Assembly (NCBI RefSeq): GCF_032197885.1
Contig: NZ_CP134159.1
Span: 124,001-188,000, forward strand
Length of the DNA stretch: 64,000 nucleotides
Source of the DNA: Levilactobacillus namurensis
GTDB lineage: Bacteria; Bacillota; Bacilli; Lactobacillales; Lactobacillaceae
Direction: 5' to 3'
Shown one piece after another: positions 42,537 through 51,582 of this stretch (within the stretch, counting starts at the first letter, position 1; every line of letters begins with the position of its first letter). Position numbers and translations under genes: made by a program. Below the pieces are notes generated by a model. It ran no database searches, was not told the origin of the DNA, and saw only the letters and a list, made by a program, of their open reading frames with translations.

Positions 42537-45500
42537 ATGAAAATTGGACGTCACCGGTGGCCGTTGTTTGTCCTGTATACAGCGGCCTTTGTGGTGATTG
42601 CCGCACTGAGTTTTGGGATATTCCGTCTCAGTAGCCGGACCTTTATCTGGTATCTAGACGGCATCAGTCAACATTACCCCATGATCTTGGAACTACACCG
42701 GTTATTGGTCGCTCAGGGATTGGACGGTCTCGCGGGCTGGTCTTGGACCCTGGGTTTGGGTGCGGATAAGTTAACTACCTTGTCCTATTACGTGTTGGGG
42801 GACCCGTTCGCGTACCTGAACGCCCTGTTACCTACGCGCTGGTTGGAAACGGGCTTCGCGTGGATGGTGATTCTGCGCCTCTACGCGGCAGGCCTCGTGT
42901 TCCTGCCCTTGGCCAAGCTATACCGCTTTAAGCCCGGGAGCCAGCTACTAGGGACCCTGACTTATACCTTCACCGGCTACTCGCTGATGATTGGGGTGCA
43001 TCACCCGTTCTTCTTACTGCCGATGATCTGGATGCCCTTGTTGTTTGTGGGAATCGAACGGATCTTGCAGGGCAAGAGTTGGGTGCCCCTGGGCGTGGTG
43101 ACCGGTGTTGCGATTCTCAGTAACTTCTACTTCGCGTACATATTGGGACTGGGGAGTCTGTTCTATGCCGCCATCCGTTTTGCTCGGCGGAAGGTGGATC
43201 GGACGCTGCTAGCCAGTGGTTGGCAGGTTCTGCGGCGCTTTATCTGGGCGGCCGGGAGTGGCATCCTCTTATCGGGAATCTTCCTGGTGCCATCGCTGTT
43301 AATGATGCTGCACTCGACCCGGGCCGTGACCAAGTTTGCGAACGGGCTGTGGCTCTACCCAATCAACTACTACTTGAACCTGGCGAATACCGTCCTGACT
43401 ACCGGAAATGGGCTGACCTATTGGGTCGTCTTCGGGATGACGGGTTTCACCTTCTTCGGGTGCGTCTATACATTGCTCCATTGGAAACAAAACTGGAGTT
43501 TGGCGTTGACCTTAACGGCGATTCTGATCGGGCTGGTTTTCCCAGCCGTGGCAGCCTTCTTCAACGTCTTATCGACGCCTTCGAACCGGTGGTTGCTCCT
43601 GGCCGCGATTCCGTTAAACCTTGCGACCATGGTGTTGGCGGATCAGGTGACTACCCTGACCACCCGCGATCGCCGATGGATCGGGGGGACCGCCGCAGGA
43701 CTCTTGATTTTGGTCTACCTGAGCAACGGGGCGACCTTCGATAACCCCGCTAGAGACCTCTTGGCCTATGGCTTGTTTCTGGCCATGACCGCCGCGTTGG
43801 TGGGAAGTGGCCAGCAACCCGCTAAGGTCGTGATTCCCGTGGTGGGCGTGCTGGTGGGGATGAACCTGGTCAGCAACGCGTGGGGGTATTACGATCCCAA
43901 CCTGAGCCAACAGGCCACCCAGGAGCTACGTCGCAAGGACGCGACCCAGTACCTGACCAAGTATTACGATGGCGCCCAGGTGGTGCCCAAGGCTGAGAAG
44001 ACGTTTAGCCGGATTAATCAGTTGCCTAGCTACAACGTCTTTCGAACTGCCGGGAACAACTACGCTATGTTCCATGAGTTACACGGGGTGATGTCCTACT
44101 TCTCCGTGGAGAACGGGTACGTAGGTCAGTTCAGTCAGGACCTGCAGAACTCGCAGTACCAGATGAACTCCCCGATGACCCAACTGGACAACCGGAGTAC
44201 CATGAACCACCTGTTGGGCGTCAAGACAATTTTCGCCCGCCAGGATCAGGTGACCGATAAGATGGCGATTCCTTACGGGTACAAGGCCGGTAAGAAGGTC
44301 TATAACGAAAAGCCGGTCTACGCGCTGTCGAACGGGACGGGGACGCAGTTACTGACCACTGACCTGGCCTTCCCACTGGTCTACACCCAATCGCAGGCCA
44401 TGACCCGGAAGCAGTGGCTGAAGTTACCGGCGACTGACCGGGCCCGGAGCCTGACGCAGGCGGCCGTGACCACGGATAAGGCTAAAAACGTGGCCCAGGC
44501 GGATTACCAGTCGCCAGCCCGCAAGCTGGATTATACGGTCACGCCTAACGCGGTACCAGTAATTAATAACACCAATAAATTGATCCAGTATCGGTTAAAA
44601 CAAGCGTTTGCTGGACAGAAGGATAACCTGAACAACAAGCAGTCGGCTAGCTTCGGCCAGACCTTAAAGATGCCTAAGCTGACGTTGGACGAAGACGGGA
44701 TGATGACGCCGGAAGAAGTGAAGCAGTACGCGCCAATGGCAGGACTGGACAAGCATCCTAAGGCGGTCAAGAACATCTTGCAGGAGAACCAAAACATCCT
44801 GGACGCGACTACTGAAGCCAACGCGCACGGGTTACGGCAAATGACCAGTGATGCGCAGGGCCACCAGATCAGCTATACGCTGACTATCGACCGGCCCAAG
44901 CTGGCCCAGGGGACGGAACTGTACCTGGCCTTTGACGGGTTACAGTCCAAGCGTCTGACCACCAACGAACAGCTGCAGGCCCAAGAGAACACCAGTCTAC
45001 TGGGAGCCACGCCACGGTCAGACCTGACTAAGCTGAATGCTTGGCGGAAAGCCGTGAAGTCACCGGACTTGGGCGGTTACTGGGTCATGGCGAAGACCCG
45101 GGATCAGATGAAGAGTTTCACCCAATTGGGCTTGGATAACCTTTCGGATTACGAGCACAAGAGTAAGGTGCTGTTAAACCTGGGTTATAGTCAGAAGAAT
45201 CGGGAGACTATCGACATCACGTTCAACACCACCCACCAAGTCTCGTTCAAGTCGGTCAAGTTGATTGCGATGCCGTTCAACCGAAACTACGACCGGCAGG
45301 TTCACCAGGTTCAGCGCCAGGGACTCCAGAACGCCAAGGTCAGTGACGACCGGGTGACTGGCGACCTGACCACGAACCAGGCCAGCGTTCTGGCAACCTC
45401 GATTCCGTATTCGACGGGGTGGCGGTTGACCGTTGACGGGAAGACCACACCGACCCAAGTGGTCAACGACGGCTTCGTGGGCGCGGAACTAGGCGCCGGT

Positions 45501-45635
45501 ACCCACCACATCAAGTTGACTTACCGCACACCAGGTCTGCGTGTTGGGGCACTATTAAGTGCTGTCGGCATCGTTTGCTTGGGACTCAACAGTCTCTGGA
45601 TCTGGTGGCGGCGGCCGATGAACCGCAAACACTGA
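42537..45635 (+). CDS. YfhO-family membrane protein
   Basis: A 1032-residue protein with about 12 N-terminal transmembrane segments (to about residue 430), a large extracytoplasmic domain (about 450-1000) and a last helix before a basic end RRPMNRKH. The start region (WYLDGISQHYP) is the YfhO signature. YfhO proteins of Firmicutes are GT-C-like and have been linked to glycosylation of lipoteichoic acid or to stress survival; the exact reaction is inferred only from the family. AAGGAGG precedes the ATG. No partner glycosyltransferase gene is adjacent. Confidence 0.87.
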   Translation: MKIGRHRWPLFVLYTAAFVVIAALSFGIFRLSSRTFIWYLDGISQHYPMILELHRLLVAQGLDGLAGWSWTLGLGADKLTTLSYYVLGDPFAYLNALLPTRWLETGFAWMVILRLYAAGLVFLPLAKLYRFKPGSQLLGTLTYTFTGYSLMIGVHHPFFLLPMIWMPLLFVGIERILQGKSWVPLGVVTGVAILSNFYFAYILGLGSLFYAAIRFARRKVDRTLLASGWQVLRRFIWAAGSGILLSGIFLVPSLLMMLHSTRAVTKFANGLWLYPINYYLNLANTVLTTGNGLTYWVVFGMTGFTFFGCVYTLLHWKQNWSLALTLTAILIGLVFPAVAAFFNVLSTPSNRWLLLAAIPLNLATMVLADQVTTLTTRDRRWIGGTAAGLLILVYLSNGATFDNPARDLLAYGLFLAMTAALVGSGQQPAKVVIPVVGVLVGMNLVSNAWGYYDPNLSQQATQELRRKDATQYLTKYYDGAQVVPKAEKTFSRINQLPSYNVFRTAGNNYAMFHELHGVMSYFSVENGYVGQFSQDLQNSQYQMNSPMTQLDNRSTMNHLLGVKTIFARQDQVTDKMAIPYGYKAGKKVYNEKPVYALSNGTGTQLLTTDLAFPLVYTQSQAMTRKQWLKLPATDRARSLTQAAVTTDKAKNVAQADYQSPARKLDYTVTPNAVPVINNTNKLIQYRLKQAFAGQKDNLNNKQSASFGQTLKMPKLTLDEDGMMTPEEVKQYAPMAGLDKHPKAVKNILQENQNILDATTEANAHGLRQMTSDAQGHQISYTLTIDRPKLAQGTELYLAFDGLQSKRLTTNEQLQAQENTSLLGATPRSDLTKLNAWRKAVKSPDLGGYWVMAKTRDQMKSFTQLGLDNLSDYEHKSKVLLNLGYSQKNRETIDITFNTTHQVSFKSVKLIAMPFNRNYDRQVHQVQRQGLQNAKVSDDRVTGDLTTNQASVLATSIPYSTGWRLTVDGKTTPTQVVNDGFVGAELGAGTHHIKLTYRTPGLRVGALLSAVGIVCLGLNSLWIWWRRPMNRKH

Positions 45636-45688
45636 TCTTTGAGTTAGTCGGAACCTGGGACTGACGCCGGATTGTTAAGAACCTTAGG

Positions 45689-45725
45689 AAAGGGCTGGAA
45701 CGGATGACGCGTTCCAGCCTTTTTT
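45689..45725 (+). terminator. Terminator of the YfhO-family gene
   Basis: AGGGCTGGAACG / CGTTCCAGCCTT with TTTTT. Confidence 0.87.
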
Positions 45726-45812
45726 CTATGTTTAGTCAAAGGGGAGGATGCCCATCACGGCGGTAATTGGCTCATCATGATGGACTCAAGTCTGATTTGC
45801 GTTACCCGCCGC

Positions 45813-45840
45813 TTGTTTACGGTGAGGGGACGGGTATAAT
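45813..45840 (+). promoter_or_regulatory. Promoter of pcp
   Basis: TTGTTT (45813-45818) and TATAAT (45835-45840), 16-nt spacer. The expected transcript start is only about 12-14 nt before the ATG at 45859, so the leader is very short. Confidence 0.65.
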
Positions 45841-45858
45841 CGAGGATAACGAACGGAG

Positions 45859-46488
45859 ATGGTGATCACGAAAATTTTAGTAACGGGTTTTGATCCTTTT
45901 GACCACGCGCCGGTCAATCCGGCCTGGGAAGCTGTCCGTCGGTTACCGGCGACGATTGCGGGGGCCCAGATTGTCACGGCGCAAGTCCCCACGGTCTTTG
46001 ACCAGTCGGCCCAAGTGCTGCACCAAGCGATTCTGGACCACCGCCCGGACGTGGTCTTAGCCATTGGCCAAGCCGGGGGCCGCGCGGGGCTGACTCCGGA
46101 GTTGGTGGCGATTAATCGTAACGATGCCCGGATTCCGGACAATCAGGGACAACAGCCCTGTGACCAGCCCGTTCAAGCGGATGGCCCGGCGGCTTACTTC
46201 ACCCAGTTACCGGTCAAGGCCATGGTGGCGGCGATTCGTGCGGCGGGTCTGCCCAGTCAGCTCTCGACCACGGCGGGAACCTTTGTCTGCAACCACTTGA
46301 TGTACCAGGCTCAGTACCAACGGGCCCACGAATTTCCCGGGTTATGGGCGGGATTCATGCATATTCCGTTCTTACCCAGCCAAGTGGTTGACCGCCCCGG
46401 CGTTCCTAGCATGGCGTTAGCGGATGCTGTGCGCGGTATTACGGTGGCCGTGACGGCCATCGTTACCGCACGACAAGCAGAACACTAA
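45859..46488 (+). CDS. pcp: Pyrrolidone-carboxylate peptidase
   Basis: A 209-residue cytosolic cysteine peptidase (C15) that removes N-terminal pyroglutamate. Catalytic Glu81 (TPELVAIN), Cys144 (GTFVCNH) and His168 (GFMHIP) are all present. The start is odd: the GGAG ribosome site touches the ATG at 45859 and is 3 nt from the GTG at 45862, but would be ideally placed (9 nt) for the codon ACG at 45868, which is where homologues begin ([11 protein letters not shown]). Either translation begins inefficiently at ATG/GTG, or an ancestral ATG has changed to ACG. Confidence 0.9.
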   Translation: MVITKILVTGFDPFDHAPVNPAWEAVRRLPATIAGAQIVTAQVPTVFDQSAQVLHQAILDHRPDVVLAIGQAGGRAGLTPELVAINRNDARIPDNQGQQPCDQPVQADGPAAYFTQLPVKAMVAAIRAAGLPSQLSTTAGTFVCNHLMYQAQYQRAHEFPGLWAGFMHIPFLPSQVVDRPGVPSMALADAVRGITVAVTAIVTARQAEH

Positions 46489-46496
46489 ATAAATTA

Positions 46497-46534
46497 AGGC
46501 CCCACTAGTCCGTGATTCGGCACTAGTGGGGCTT
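46497..46534 (+). terminator. Terminator of pcp
   Basis: AGGCCCCACTAGT / ACTAGTGGGGCTT. Confidence 0.78.
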
Positions 46535-46560
46535 GCTGGTTAACCGTCCTCGGTGAAACA

Positions 46561-46607
46561 TAACCCGGGAAATCTGGTGTGCGACCCAGTGGTTATTTCC
46601 CGGGTTA
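46561..46607. other. Inverted repeat of unknown role
   Basis: TAACCCGGGAAAT (46561-46573) and ATTTCCCGGGTTA (46595-46607), perfect 13-bp arms about 21 nt apart, each with a CCCGGG centre. No T-run. It lies about 70 nt before the next gene and could be an operator pair or a leader hairpin. Confidence 0.45.
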
Positions 46608-46676
46608 ACGGTACGAGGTTGAAGAAGGTGGGGCGGATTTGGTACCCTAAAGGGAGAAAACGAGGAGGAAATCAGC

Positions 46677-47069
46677 GTGAAAGCAATTTGGCAACGGCCG
46701 CTGGTTCGGTATAGTCTACTGGGCGGCTACGGCGTCTTGTTCCTGTTCTTTGTGTGGGGGTTGGCCTTCACTTGGCCGATCCGACTGATCTGGTTCCTGG
46801 GGTTGGGTTTGACGTCGATATTGTGCTGGGCCTTACGCCCAAGCTGGTCGGCAGTGTGGCACGGCCGCGAGAGTCCCGCTTGGGAACTGGTCTTGTGTTT
46901 GATGGGTGATGTGATCATGTTAGGCCTTTTTGGCAGCTTACCGGGGCGGTTAATGGGACTCGGTGCGGTGCTCTGGCGGGCGACGGCATTTCTAGTTGCC
47001 AGCCACTGGATAGTGTTACTGGACGAGTTGGTCTACCGACACCGAATACGCCGGTCCCAAAATAATTGA
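46677..47069 (+). CDS. Membrane protein of unknown function
   Basis: Encodes 130 residues from a GTG preceded by GAGGAGG. Four hydrophobic segments (about 13-30, 32-50, 70-85 and 92-115) alternate with Arg-rich loops. No domain recognised. It is followed 25 nt later by another small membrane protein gene, so the two form an operon. A perfect CCCGGG-centred inverted repeat lies upstream. Confidence 0.68.
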   Translation: MKAIWQRPLVRYSLLGGYGVLFLFFVWGLAFTWPIRLIWFLGLGLTSILCWALRPSWSAVWHGRESPAWELVLCLMGDVIMLGLFGSLPGRLMGLGAVLWRATAFLVASHWIVLLDELVYRHRIRRSQNN

Positions 47070-47093
47070 GTGTGAATTGGAGGAGCGAGTGAA

Positions 47094-47420
47094 ATGTGGC
47101 ATGAGTTATGGCGTCCTTGGCGAGAAGGCGCAGCAAGTTTTCGGCGCTGGGCCGACGAGTATTCGCCGCGACGGTTACGCTGGTTTGGGCTGGGACTGAT
47201 CGTGGTCCTGATTCTAGGAATTGGGTTGATCACGGTCCGGGCGACGACCTGGGGCTACGGCCTCTTGGGGGTGTGGTTCTTCCCGCTGGCGGACTATTTG
47301 ACGCTTCGATTCTTACGGTGGCACTGGCCTAGCATGGTGAGCCTGATTGTGGGCACCTTATTGGGCGCCGTGATAACCATGGCCGTGATGCTGGGCTGTG
47401 CGTTGGTATTCCACGATTAA
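47094..47420 (+). CDS. Membrane protein of unknown function
   Basis: Encodes 108 residues with GGAGGAG upstream. A Trp/Arg-rich soluble start (WHELWRPWREG) is followed by three hydrophobic segments (about 31-50, 52-68 and 80-105). It shares style but no obvious sequence with the preceding gene product and probably works with it. No family recognised. Confidence 0.68.
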   Translation: MWHELWRPWREGAASFRRWADEYSPRRLRWFGLGLIVVLILGIGLITVRATTWGYGLLGVWFFPLADYLTLRFLRWHWPSMVSLIVGTLLGAVITMAVMLGCALVFHD

Positions 47421-47465
47421 GAGGCGTCCACTGCGGTTCTAGTAAGGGCCACAGCTGAACGCGTT

Positions 47466-47499
47466 AAAAAAGACTGGGAAAGCTTCCCAGTCTTTTTTA
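47466..47499. terminator. Bidirectional terminator
   Basis: AAAAAAGACTGGGAA / TTCCCAGTCTTTTTT with a 4-nt loop, between convergent genes. Confidence 0.9.
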
Positions 47500-47507
47500 G
47501 GTACGGG

Positions 47508-47741
47508 TTAAAGGCGGCTATTGTAGATCAAGAAACTGATATAGCAAGGTTCACCTTCCGGTAAGTCGTAACCCGTATTTTGGTTAGAGCCGTCGTTTTC
47601 GTGGAGTACCACGAACTCGCCGGACCCATAGTCTTGTTCGTTTAAATATTTGGCGAGGCGGTCGTCACACTCCGCGAGGGTCTTCCCCGTGACGACCCGT
47701 CGATTCCAGCCCCGATGGATAACCTCAGTTGGATTCATCAT
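47508..47741 (-). CDS. Small hypothetical protein
   Basis: Encodes 77 residues. The ATG at 47741 is 9 nt after GGGAG; an earlier ATG touches that site. Soluble, acidic, no signal peptide (segments CDDRLAKYLNEQDYGSGEF and PCYISFLIYNSRL). I recognise no family. The 300 nt upstream of it, towards the glpF gene, hold only a -10 element for that gene. Confidence 0.6.
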   Translation of the reverse strand: MMNPTEVIHRGWNRRVVTGKTLAECDDRLAKYLNEQDYGSGEFVVLHENDGSNQNTGYDLPEGEPCYISFLIYNSRL

Positions 47742-47960
47742 TTGCCACATCTCCCGTAATTGGCGCCAAGGGCTGCTGGCTGGTCGAAATCAGCCCAGTC
47801 CGACGACCAAAAGTTAAAAAATAATTGTGTCTGACCTGAATGATGATTAAGCGGTTCCATTCAAGCCCTTAACCTCATCATAGCAAAGTTGCCGTCCGGA
47901 TACCAATTATCTCGGCGACCGATTCATCAAAATGTAACAGACATAAGCGATACCCTCTAG

Positions 47961-47966
47961 TATAAT
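47961..47966 (+). promoter_or_regulatory. -10 element upstream of the aquaglyceroporin gene
   Basis: TATAAT, 84 nt before the TTG start; the -35 is not clear. Confidence 0.45.
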
Positions 47967-48050
47967 AAAAAATTGCGTGTGTCAGTCGGCTTGGTCCCCG
48001 TGACCGGCGCTGGCATACCTAGGCATAAGTTGAAATAGGAGGATATCGTT

Positions 48051-48770
48051 TTGTTAGTACATAATTTAGTTGCGGAATTTATGGGTACCGCGCTGATGAT
48101 CATTTTTGGGGTCGGCGTTCACTGTAGTTCCGTCTTAAAGGGCACCAAGTACCGGGGTTCCGGCCATATCTTTGCCATCACGACTTGGGGTTTCGGGATC
48201 AGTATCGCGTTGTTCATCTTCGGCAACGTCTGCATCAACCCGGCTATGGTGTTGGCTCAATGCTTATTGGGTAACCTGCCTTGGAGCAGCTTCATTCCTT
48301 ACTCCGTGGCGGAAGTCTTAGGGGGCATTATCGGGTCCGTGATCGTCTACATCATGTACGCCGACCACTTCAAGGTCTCGGCTGATGAGATTTCGCCGAT
48401 TACGATTCGGAACCTGTTCTGTACTGCGCCAGCCGTGCGGAACTTACCCCGGAACTTCTTCGTCGAATTCTTTGACACGTTTATCTTCATTTCAGGGATC
48501 CTGGCGATTTCTGAAGTGAAGACGCCCGGCATCGTGCCGATTGGCGTAGGGCTGTTAGTCTGGGCCATCGGGATGGGCCTGGGTGGCCCGACCGGGTTCG
48601 CGATGAACCTGGCACGGGACATGGGTCCCCGGATTGCGCACGCCTTACTGCCCCTGCCTAACAAGGCGGACAGTGACTGGACTTACGGCATTATCGTGCC
48701 CGGGATTGCGCCGTTCGTCGGGGCGGCCTGTGCGGCGTGGTTCATGCACGGCTTCTTCGGCATTGGGTAA
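48051..48770 (+). CDS. glpF: Aquaglyceroporin of the MIP family
   Basis: A 239-residue membrane channel with six helices. Start is TTG at 48051, 8 nt after AGGAGG. The first pore motif is NPA (63-65). The second is NLA (186-188) in GFAMNLARDMGPR, with leucine in place of proline. MIP proteins pass water, glycerol, dihydroxyacetone or lactic acid; several lactobacillar members carry lactate (LarD) or glycerol. Which applies here cannot be told. Monocistronic. Long loop after helix 3 (about 104-135). Confidence 0.85.
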   Translation: MLVHNLVAEFMGTALMIIFGVGVHCSSVLKGTKYRGSGHIFAITTWGFGISIALFIFGNVCINPAMVLAQCLLGNLPWSSFIPYSVAEVLGGIIGSVIVYIMYADHFKVSADEISPITIRNLFCTAPAVRNLPRNFFVEFFDTFIFISGILAISEVKTPGIVPIGVGLLVWAIGMGLGGPTGFAMNLARDMGPRIAHALLPLPNKADSDWTYGIIVPGIAPFVGAACAAWFMHGFFGIG

Positions 48771-48824
48771 GCCGTCAAGTGACGTTGGAACTAGCTAGTG
48801 ATTAAGTTTAAAATAGTGACCTTA

Positions 48825-48855
48825 GGCGTTGGGCTACGGCTCAGCGCCTTTTTTA
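48825..48855 (+). terminator. Terminator of the aquaglyceroporin gene
   Basis: GGCGTTGGG / CTCAGCGCC with TTTTTT; two G-U pairs. Confidence 0.75.
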
Positions 48856-48860
48856 GACCA

Positions 48861-48890
48861 AAAATCGCCTGACCCAGAGGCCAGACGATT
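48861..48890 (-). terminator. Terminator of the NCS2 permease gene
   Basis: On the minus strand AATCGTCTG / CAGGCGATT with TTTTT, one G-U pair, 18 nt after the stop at 48908. Confidence 0.7.
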
Positions 48891-48907
48891 CTGATAACTC
48901 GATTGAA

Positions 48908-50218
48908 TTAGTTGGCGTTTAAGATCCAGAGGAACCCGATGAAGACTACGGCCAGTCCGTACATCATCGGACCGACTTCCTTACCGCGCTTGGCGGCAAT
49001 CATGGTCAGCGGGTAGGTGATGAACCCTAAGGCGATACCGTCGGAGATACTGTAAGTCAGTGGCATCCCCAGGACGATCAGAAAGGCGGGAGCAGCGACT
49101 TCGAATTTTTCCCAGTGGATGTTCTTCAGGGATTGCGCCATCAAGACCCCAACGATGATCAACGCGGGGGCCGTCACTTGGCTGGTCACCACGGAAAGCA
49201 GTGGGGAGAAGAATGCCCCTAGGATGAAGAGAATCCCGGTCACGATTGCCGTGAAGCCCGTCCGACCCCCAACGGCGATTCCGGCGGAGGATTCCACGAA
49301 GGCGCCCATCGGCGAGGTCCCCAGCAACGATCCCACGACCATGGTACTGGAGTCAGCCATCAGCGCTTTCCCGATACGGGGCAGCTTGTTGTTCTTGACC
49401 AGTCCGGCTTGTTCGGCCAGTCCGACCAAGGTCCCGGTGGTGTCGAAGAAGGTGACCAGTAAGAAGGTTAGGACCACCACGGCCAGTTGTAAGGAATTGA
49501 TGCTCCCGGCGTGGGTCAGCCCGACTAAGAAGGTTGAGTCGATGCTGGGTACGGGCGCGATGATTTGCTTAGGCATTGGAATCAAGCCGGTCATCAGACC
49601 TAATGCGGAGTTGGCAATCATCCCAATGAAGATGGCTCCAGGAATCCGGGCGCTCATCAGAATCAGCGTGACCAGTAACCCGAAGATGGTCAACCAGGTA
49701 CTCCCGGTATGCAACGACCCTAGGGTGATGATGGTCGACTTGTCGGCGGCCACCAAGCCCCCTTCGCTCAGGCCGATAAAGGCGATGAACAGGCCGATTC
49801 CGGCACTGATCGCCATTTTAAGGTCCCGGGGAATCGCATCAACCACCATTTCCCGCAGCTTGAAGGCCGTCAGGATCATGAAGAGAATCGAGGCCACGAA
49901 GACGCCGGCCAGCGCCGTCTGCCAGGGGACCTTCATCCCGATGACCACGGAGTAGGCGAAGAAGGCGTTGATCCCCAGACTTGCCGAGATGGCGATGGGG
50001 TAGTTGGCCAGGATACCCATTAAGAAACACCCGAAGGCGGAAGCAAAGGCGGTCGCCGTGAAGACGGCCCCTTGGCTGATTCCGGACGCCCCTAAGACTT
50101 GGGGGTTGACGAACAGGATGTAGGCCATGGACACGAAGGTGGTGATTCCCGCCAGGATTTCGGTCTTGAAGGTCGTTCCGTTTTCGTCAAAGTGGAAAAA
50201 GTTTGCGATGCGTTGCAT
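48908..50218 (-). CDS. Purine permease of the NCS2/AzgA family
   Basis: A 436-residue membrane protein with about 12-14 segments; the start region FFHFDENGTTFKTEILAGIT and later GLSEGGLVA and DTTGTLVGLAEQ are typical of the AzgA/PbuG branch that imports hypoxanthine, guanine or adenine with protons. The ATG at 50218 is 8 nt after AAGGAG; an earlier ATG is too close. Its leader carries a CGAACATTA / TAATGTTCG palindrome resembling PurR boxes, which supports purine control. Confidence 0.87.
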   Translation of the reverse strand: MQRIANFFHFDENGTTFKTEILAGITTFVSMAYILFVNPQVLGASGISQGAVFTATAFASAFGCFLMGILANYPIAISASLGINAFFAYSVVIGMKVPWQTALAGVFVASILFMILTAFKLREMVVDAIPRDLKMAISAGIGLFIAFIGLSEGGLVAADKSTIITLGSLHTGSTWLTIFGLLVTLILMSARIPGAIFIGMIANSALGLMTGLIPMPKQIIAPVPSIDSTFLVGLTHAGSINSLQLAVVVLTFLLVTFFDTTGTLVGLAEQAGLVKNNKLPRIGKALMADSSTMVVGSLLGTSPMGAFVESSAGIAVGGRTGFTAIVTGILFILGAFFSPLLSVVTSQVTAPALIIVGVLMAQSLKNIHWEKFEVAAPAFLIVLGMPLTYSISDGIALGFITYPLTMIAAKRGKEVGPMMYGLAVVFIGFLWILNAN

Positions 50219-50253
50219 ATCATGCACTCCTTAAAACAGTAGTTAGTAGAATC

Positions 50254-50276
50254 CGAACATTAAGTGATAATGTTCG
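50254..50276. promoter_or_regulatory. PurBox-like inverted repeat
   Basis: CGAACATTA and TAATGTTCG, perfect 9-bp arms with a 5-nt centre. Each arm resembles the PurR box (CCGAACWWT), and the site lies between the promoter and the start codon of the purine permease. Confidence 0.5.
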
Positions 50277-50304
50277 TGTTTATATCCTAAAACATTACTT
50301 ATAG

Positions 50305-50332
50305 AGTATAACATAGCCATTAAAAATAGCAA
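50305..50332 (-). promoter_or_regulatory. Promoter of the NCS2 permease gene
   Basis: On the minus strand TTGCTA (50332-50327) and TATACT (50310-50305) with a 16-nt spacer. Confidence 0.65.
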
Positions 50333-50396
50333 TCACGAATTTATCAAAAATGTTAAATAATAAAGTTCATGATTTAACACGATTTATCTGAGCATC

Positions 50397-50426
50397 AAAA
50401 AAGTCGCGGCGCAATGCCGCGACTAA
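50397..50426 (-). terminator. Terminator of the aldo/keto reductase gene
   Basis: AGTCGCGGC / GCCGCGACT with a 5-nt loop and TTTTTT on the minus strand. Confidence 0.9.
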
Positions 50427-50438
50427 AGAAATTTAAGG

Positions 50439-51422
50439 TTAATCAGGATCGGCCAAGGACTTACCGCTGGTGACGGCCTTGAACTTAGTGAAGGCTTGGT
50501 CGATGGTCTGGTATTCGGCCGACGTCAGGGTCACGTCGAGCGCTTGCGCGTTGGCCTCAACTTGGCTGGCCCGCTTGGCGCCCGGAATGACCACACTGAT
50601 GAGTGGGTTTTGCATGTACCAAGCCAGTACCGTTTGAGCGACCGTGGCGTGGTGGGCTTGGGCAATTGGCCGGACTTGGTCGATGGCGGTCAGGGCTTGA
50701 CTGTACCGGGGTTCCTGGAAATCGCTGATCTGGCTGCGAATGTCGTCGGCTGGGAAACTCACGGACTGGTCGTACTTCCCGGTCAACAGACCTGAAGCCA
50801 GTGGGAAGTATGGGACGAAGCTGATGTGGTGGTCCTTGAGGTACGGCATCATATCAACGGCGTGGTCTTGGTGGAGGAGACTGAACTCGTCTTCGACCAC
50901 GTCAACGTACCCGTCAGCGTTGGCTTCCTTGATTTGGTCCAGACTGAAGTTGGAGATGCCGATGGCCCGAATCTTCCCCTGTTCCCGCAGGCGTTGCAGG
51001 GCACCGACCGCTTCGGCCTTTGGCGTGTCCTTGTCGGGGAAGTGGATGTAGTAGATGTCCAGGTAATCGGTATTCAGGCGTTTCAGACTGGCTTCGACTT
51101 GGGCGGTCAGGAACTCGGGCGTGTTGTTGATGACCTGTTCGCCTGACGAGAAGTCCTGGGCGCCTTTGGTGGCTAGGGCGAAGCTGTGACGGTCAAACTC
51201 GTGCATGGCCTGGCCGACCAGTTCTTCGGAGTGACCTAACCCGTAGACGTAGGCGGTATCGAGTAAGGTGATACCGTGATTCAGCCCGGTCTGAACTAAC
51301 TTCAGGCCGTCATCGTCCTTCAGGTTGGGAAAGAGGTTATACCCGCCGACCGCGTTGGTTCCTAACCCCAGGGCGGTGGCTTGAACGTCGGACTTACCAA
51401 TCGTAACGAATTCGTGTGACAT
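50439..51422 (-). CDS. Aldo/keto reductase
   Basis: A 327-residue NADPH-dependent oxidoreductase with a TIM-barrel fold. The ATG at 51422 has GGAGGG 6 nt upstream. Active-site residues: Asp and Tyr in LLDTAYVYGLGHSEELVG, Lys in ALATKGA, His in YYIHFPD. The pattern IRAIGISNFSLDQIKEA and SVVIPGAKRASQVEANA places it in the IolS/YqkF-like AKR groups. Substrate unknown. Monocistronic. Confidence 0.88.
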   Translation of the reverse strand: MSHEFVTIGKSDVQATALGLGTNAVGGYNLFPNLKDDDGLKLVQTGLNHGITLLDTAYVYGLGHSEELVGQAMHEFDRHSFALATKGAQDFSSGEQVINNTPEFLTAQVEASLKRLNTDYLDIYYIHFPDKDTPKAEAVGALQRLREQGKIRAIGISNFSLDQIKEANADGYVDVVEDEFSLLHQDHAVDMMPYLKDHHISFVPYFPLASGLLTGKYDQSVSFPADDIRSQISDFQEPRYSQALTAIDQVRPIAQAHHATVAQTVLAWYMQNPLISVVIPGAKRASQVEANAQALDVTLTSAEYQTIDQAFTKFKAVTSGKSLADPD

Positions 51423-51582
51423 TGAAATCCCTCCTAAATAGTATGAAACCGAATACAAAAGCTACCATTATCATACCAGATTCTGAGAAGCGGGGATACG
51501 CTTGTGAAATCTTTTCGGGAATCCATGACGCGAAGCCGGCGCTTTCTGGTACACTGGAACCTAAAGACTGGAGGAAAACGTG

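Noticed and set aside
49119..49955. A 278-codon plus-strand frame opposite the purine permease gene
   Set aside because: It mirrors the codon structure of the real membrane protein gene and has no recognisable domain or ribosome site.
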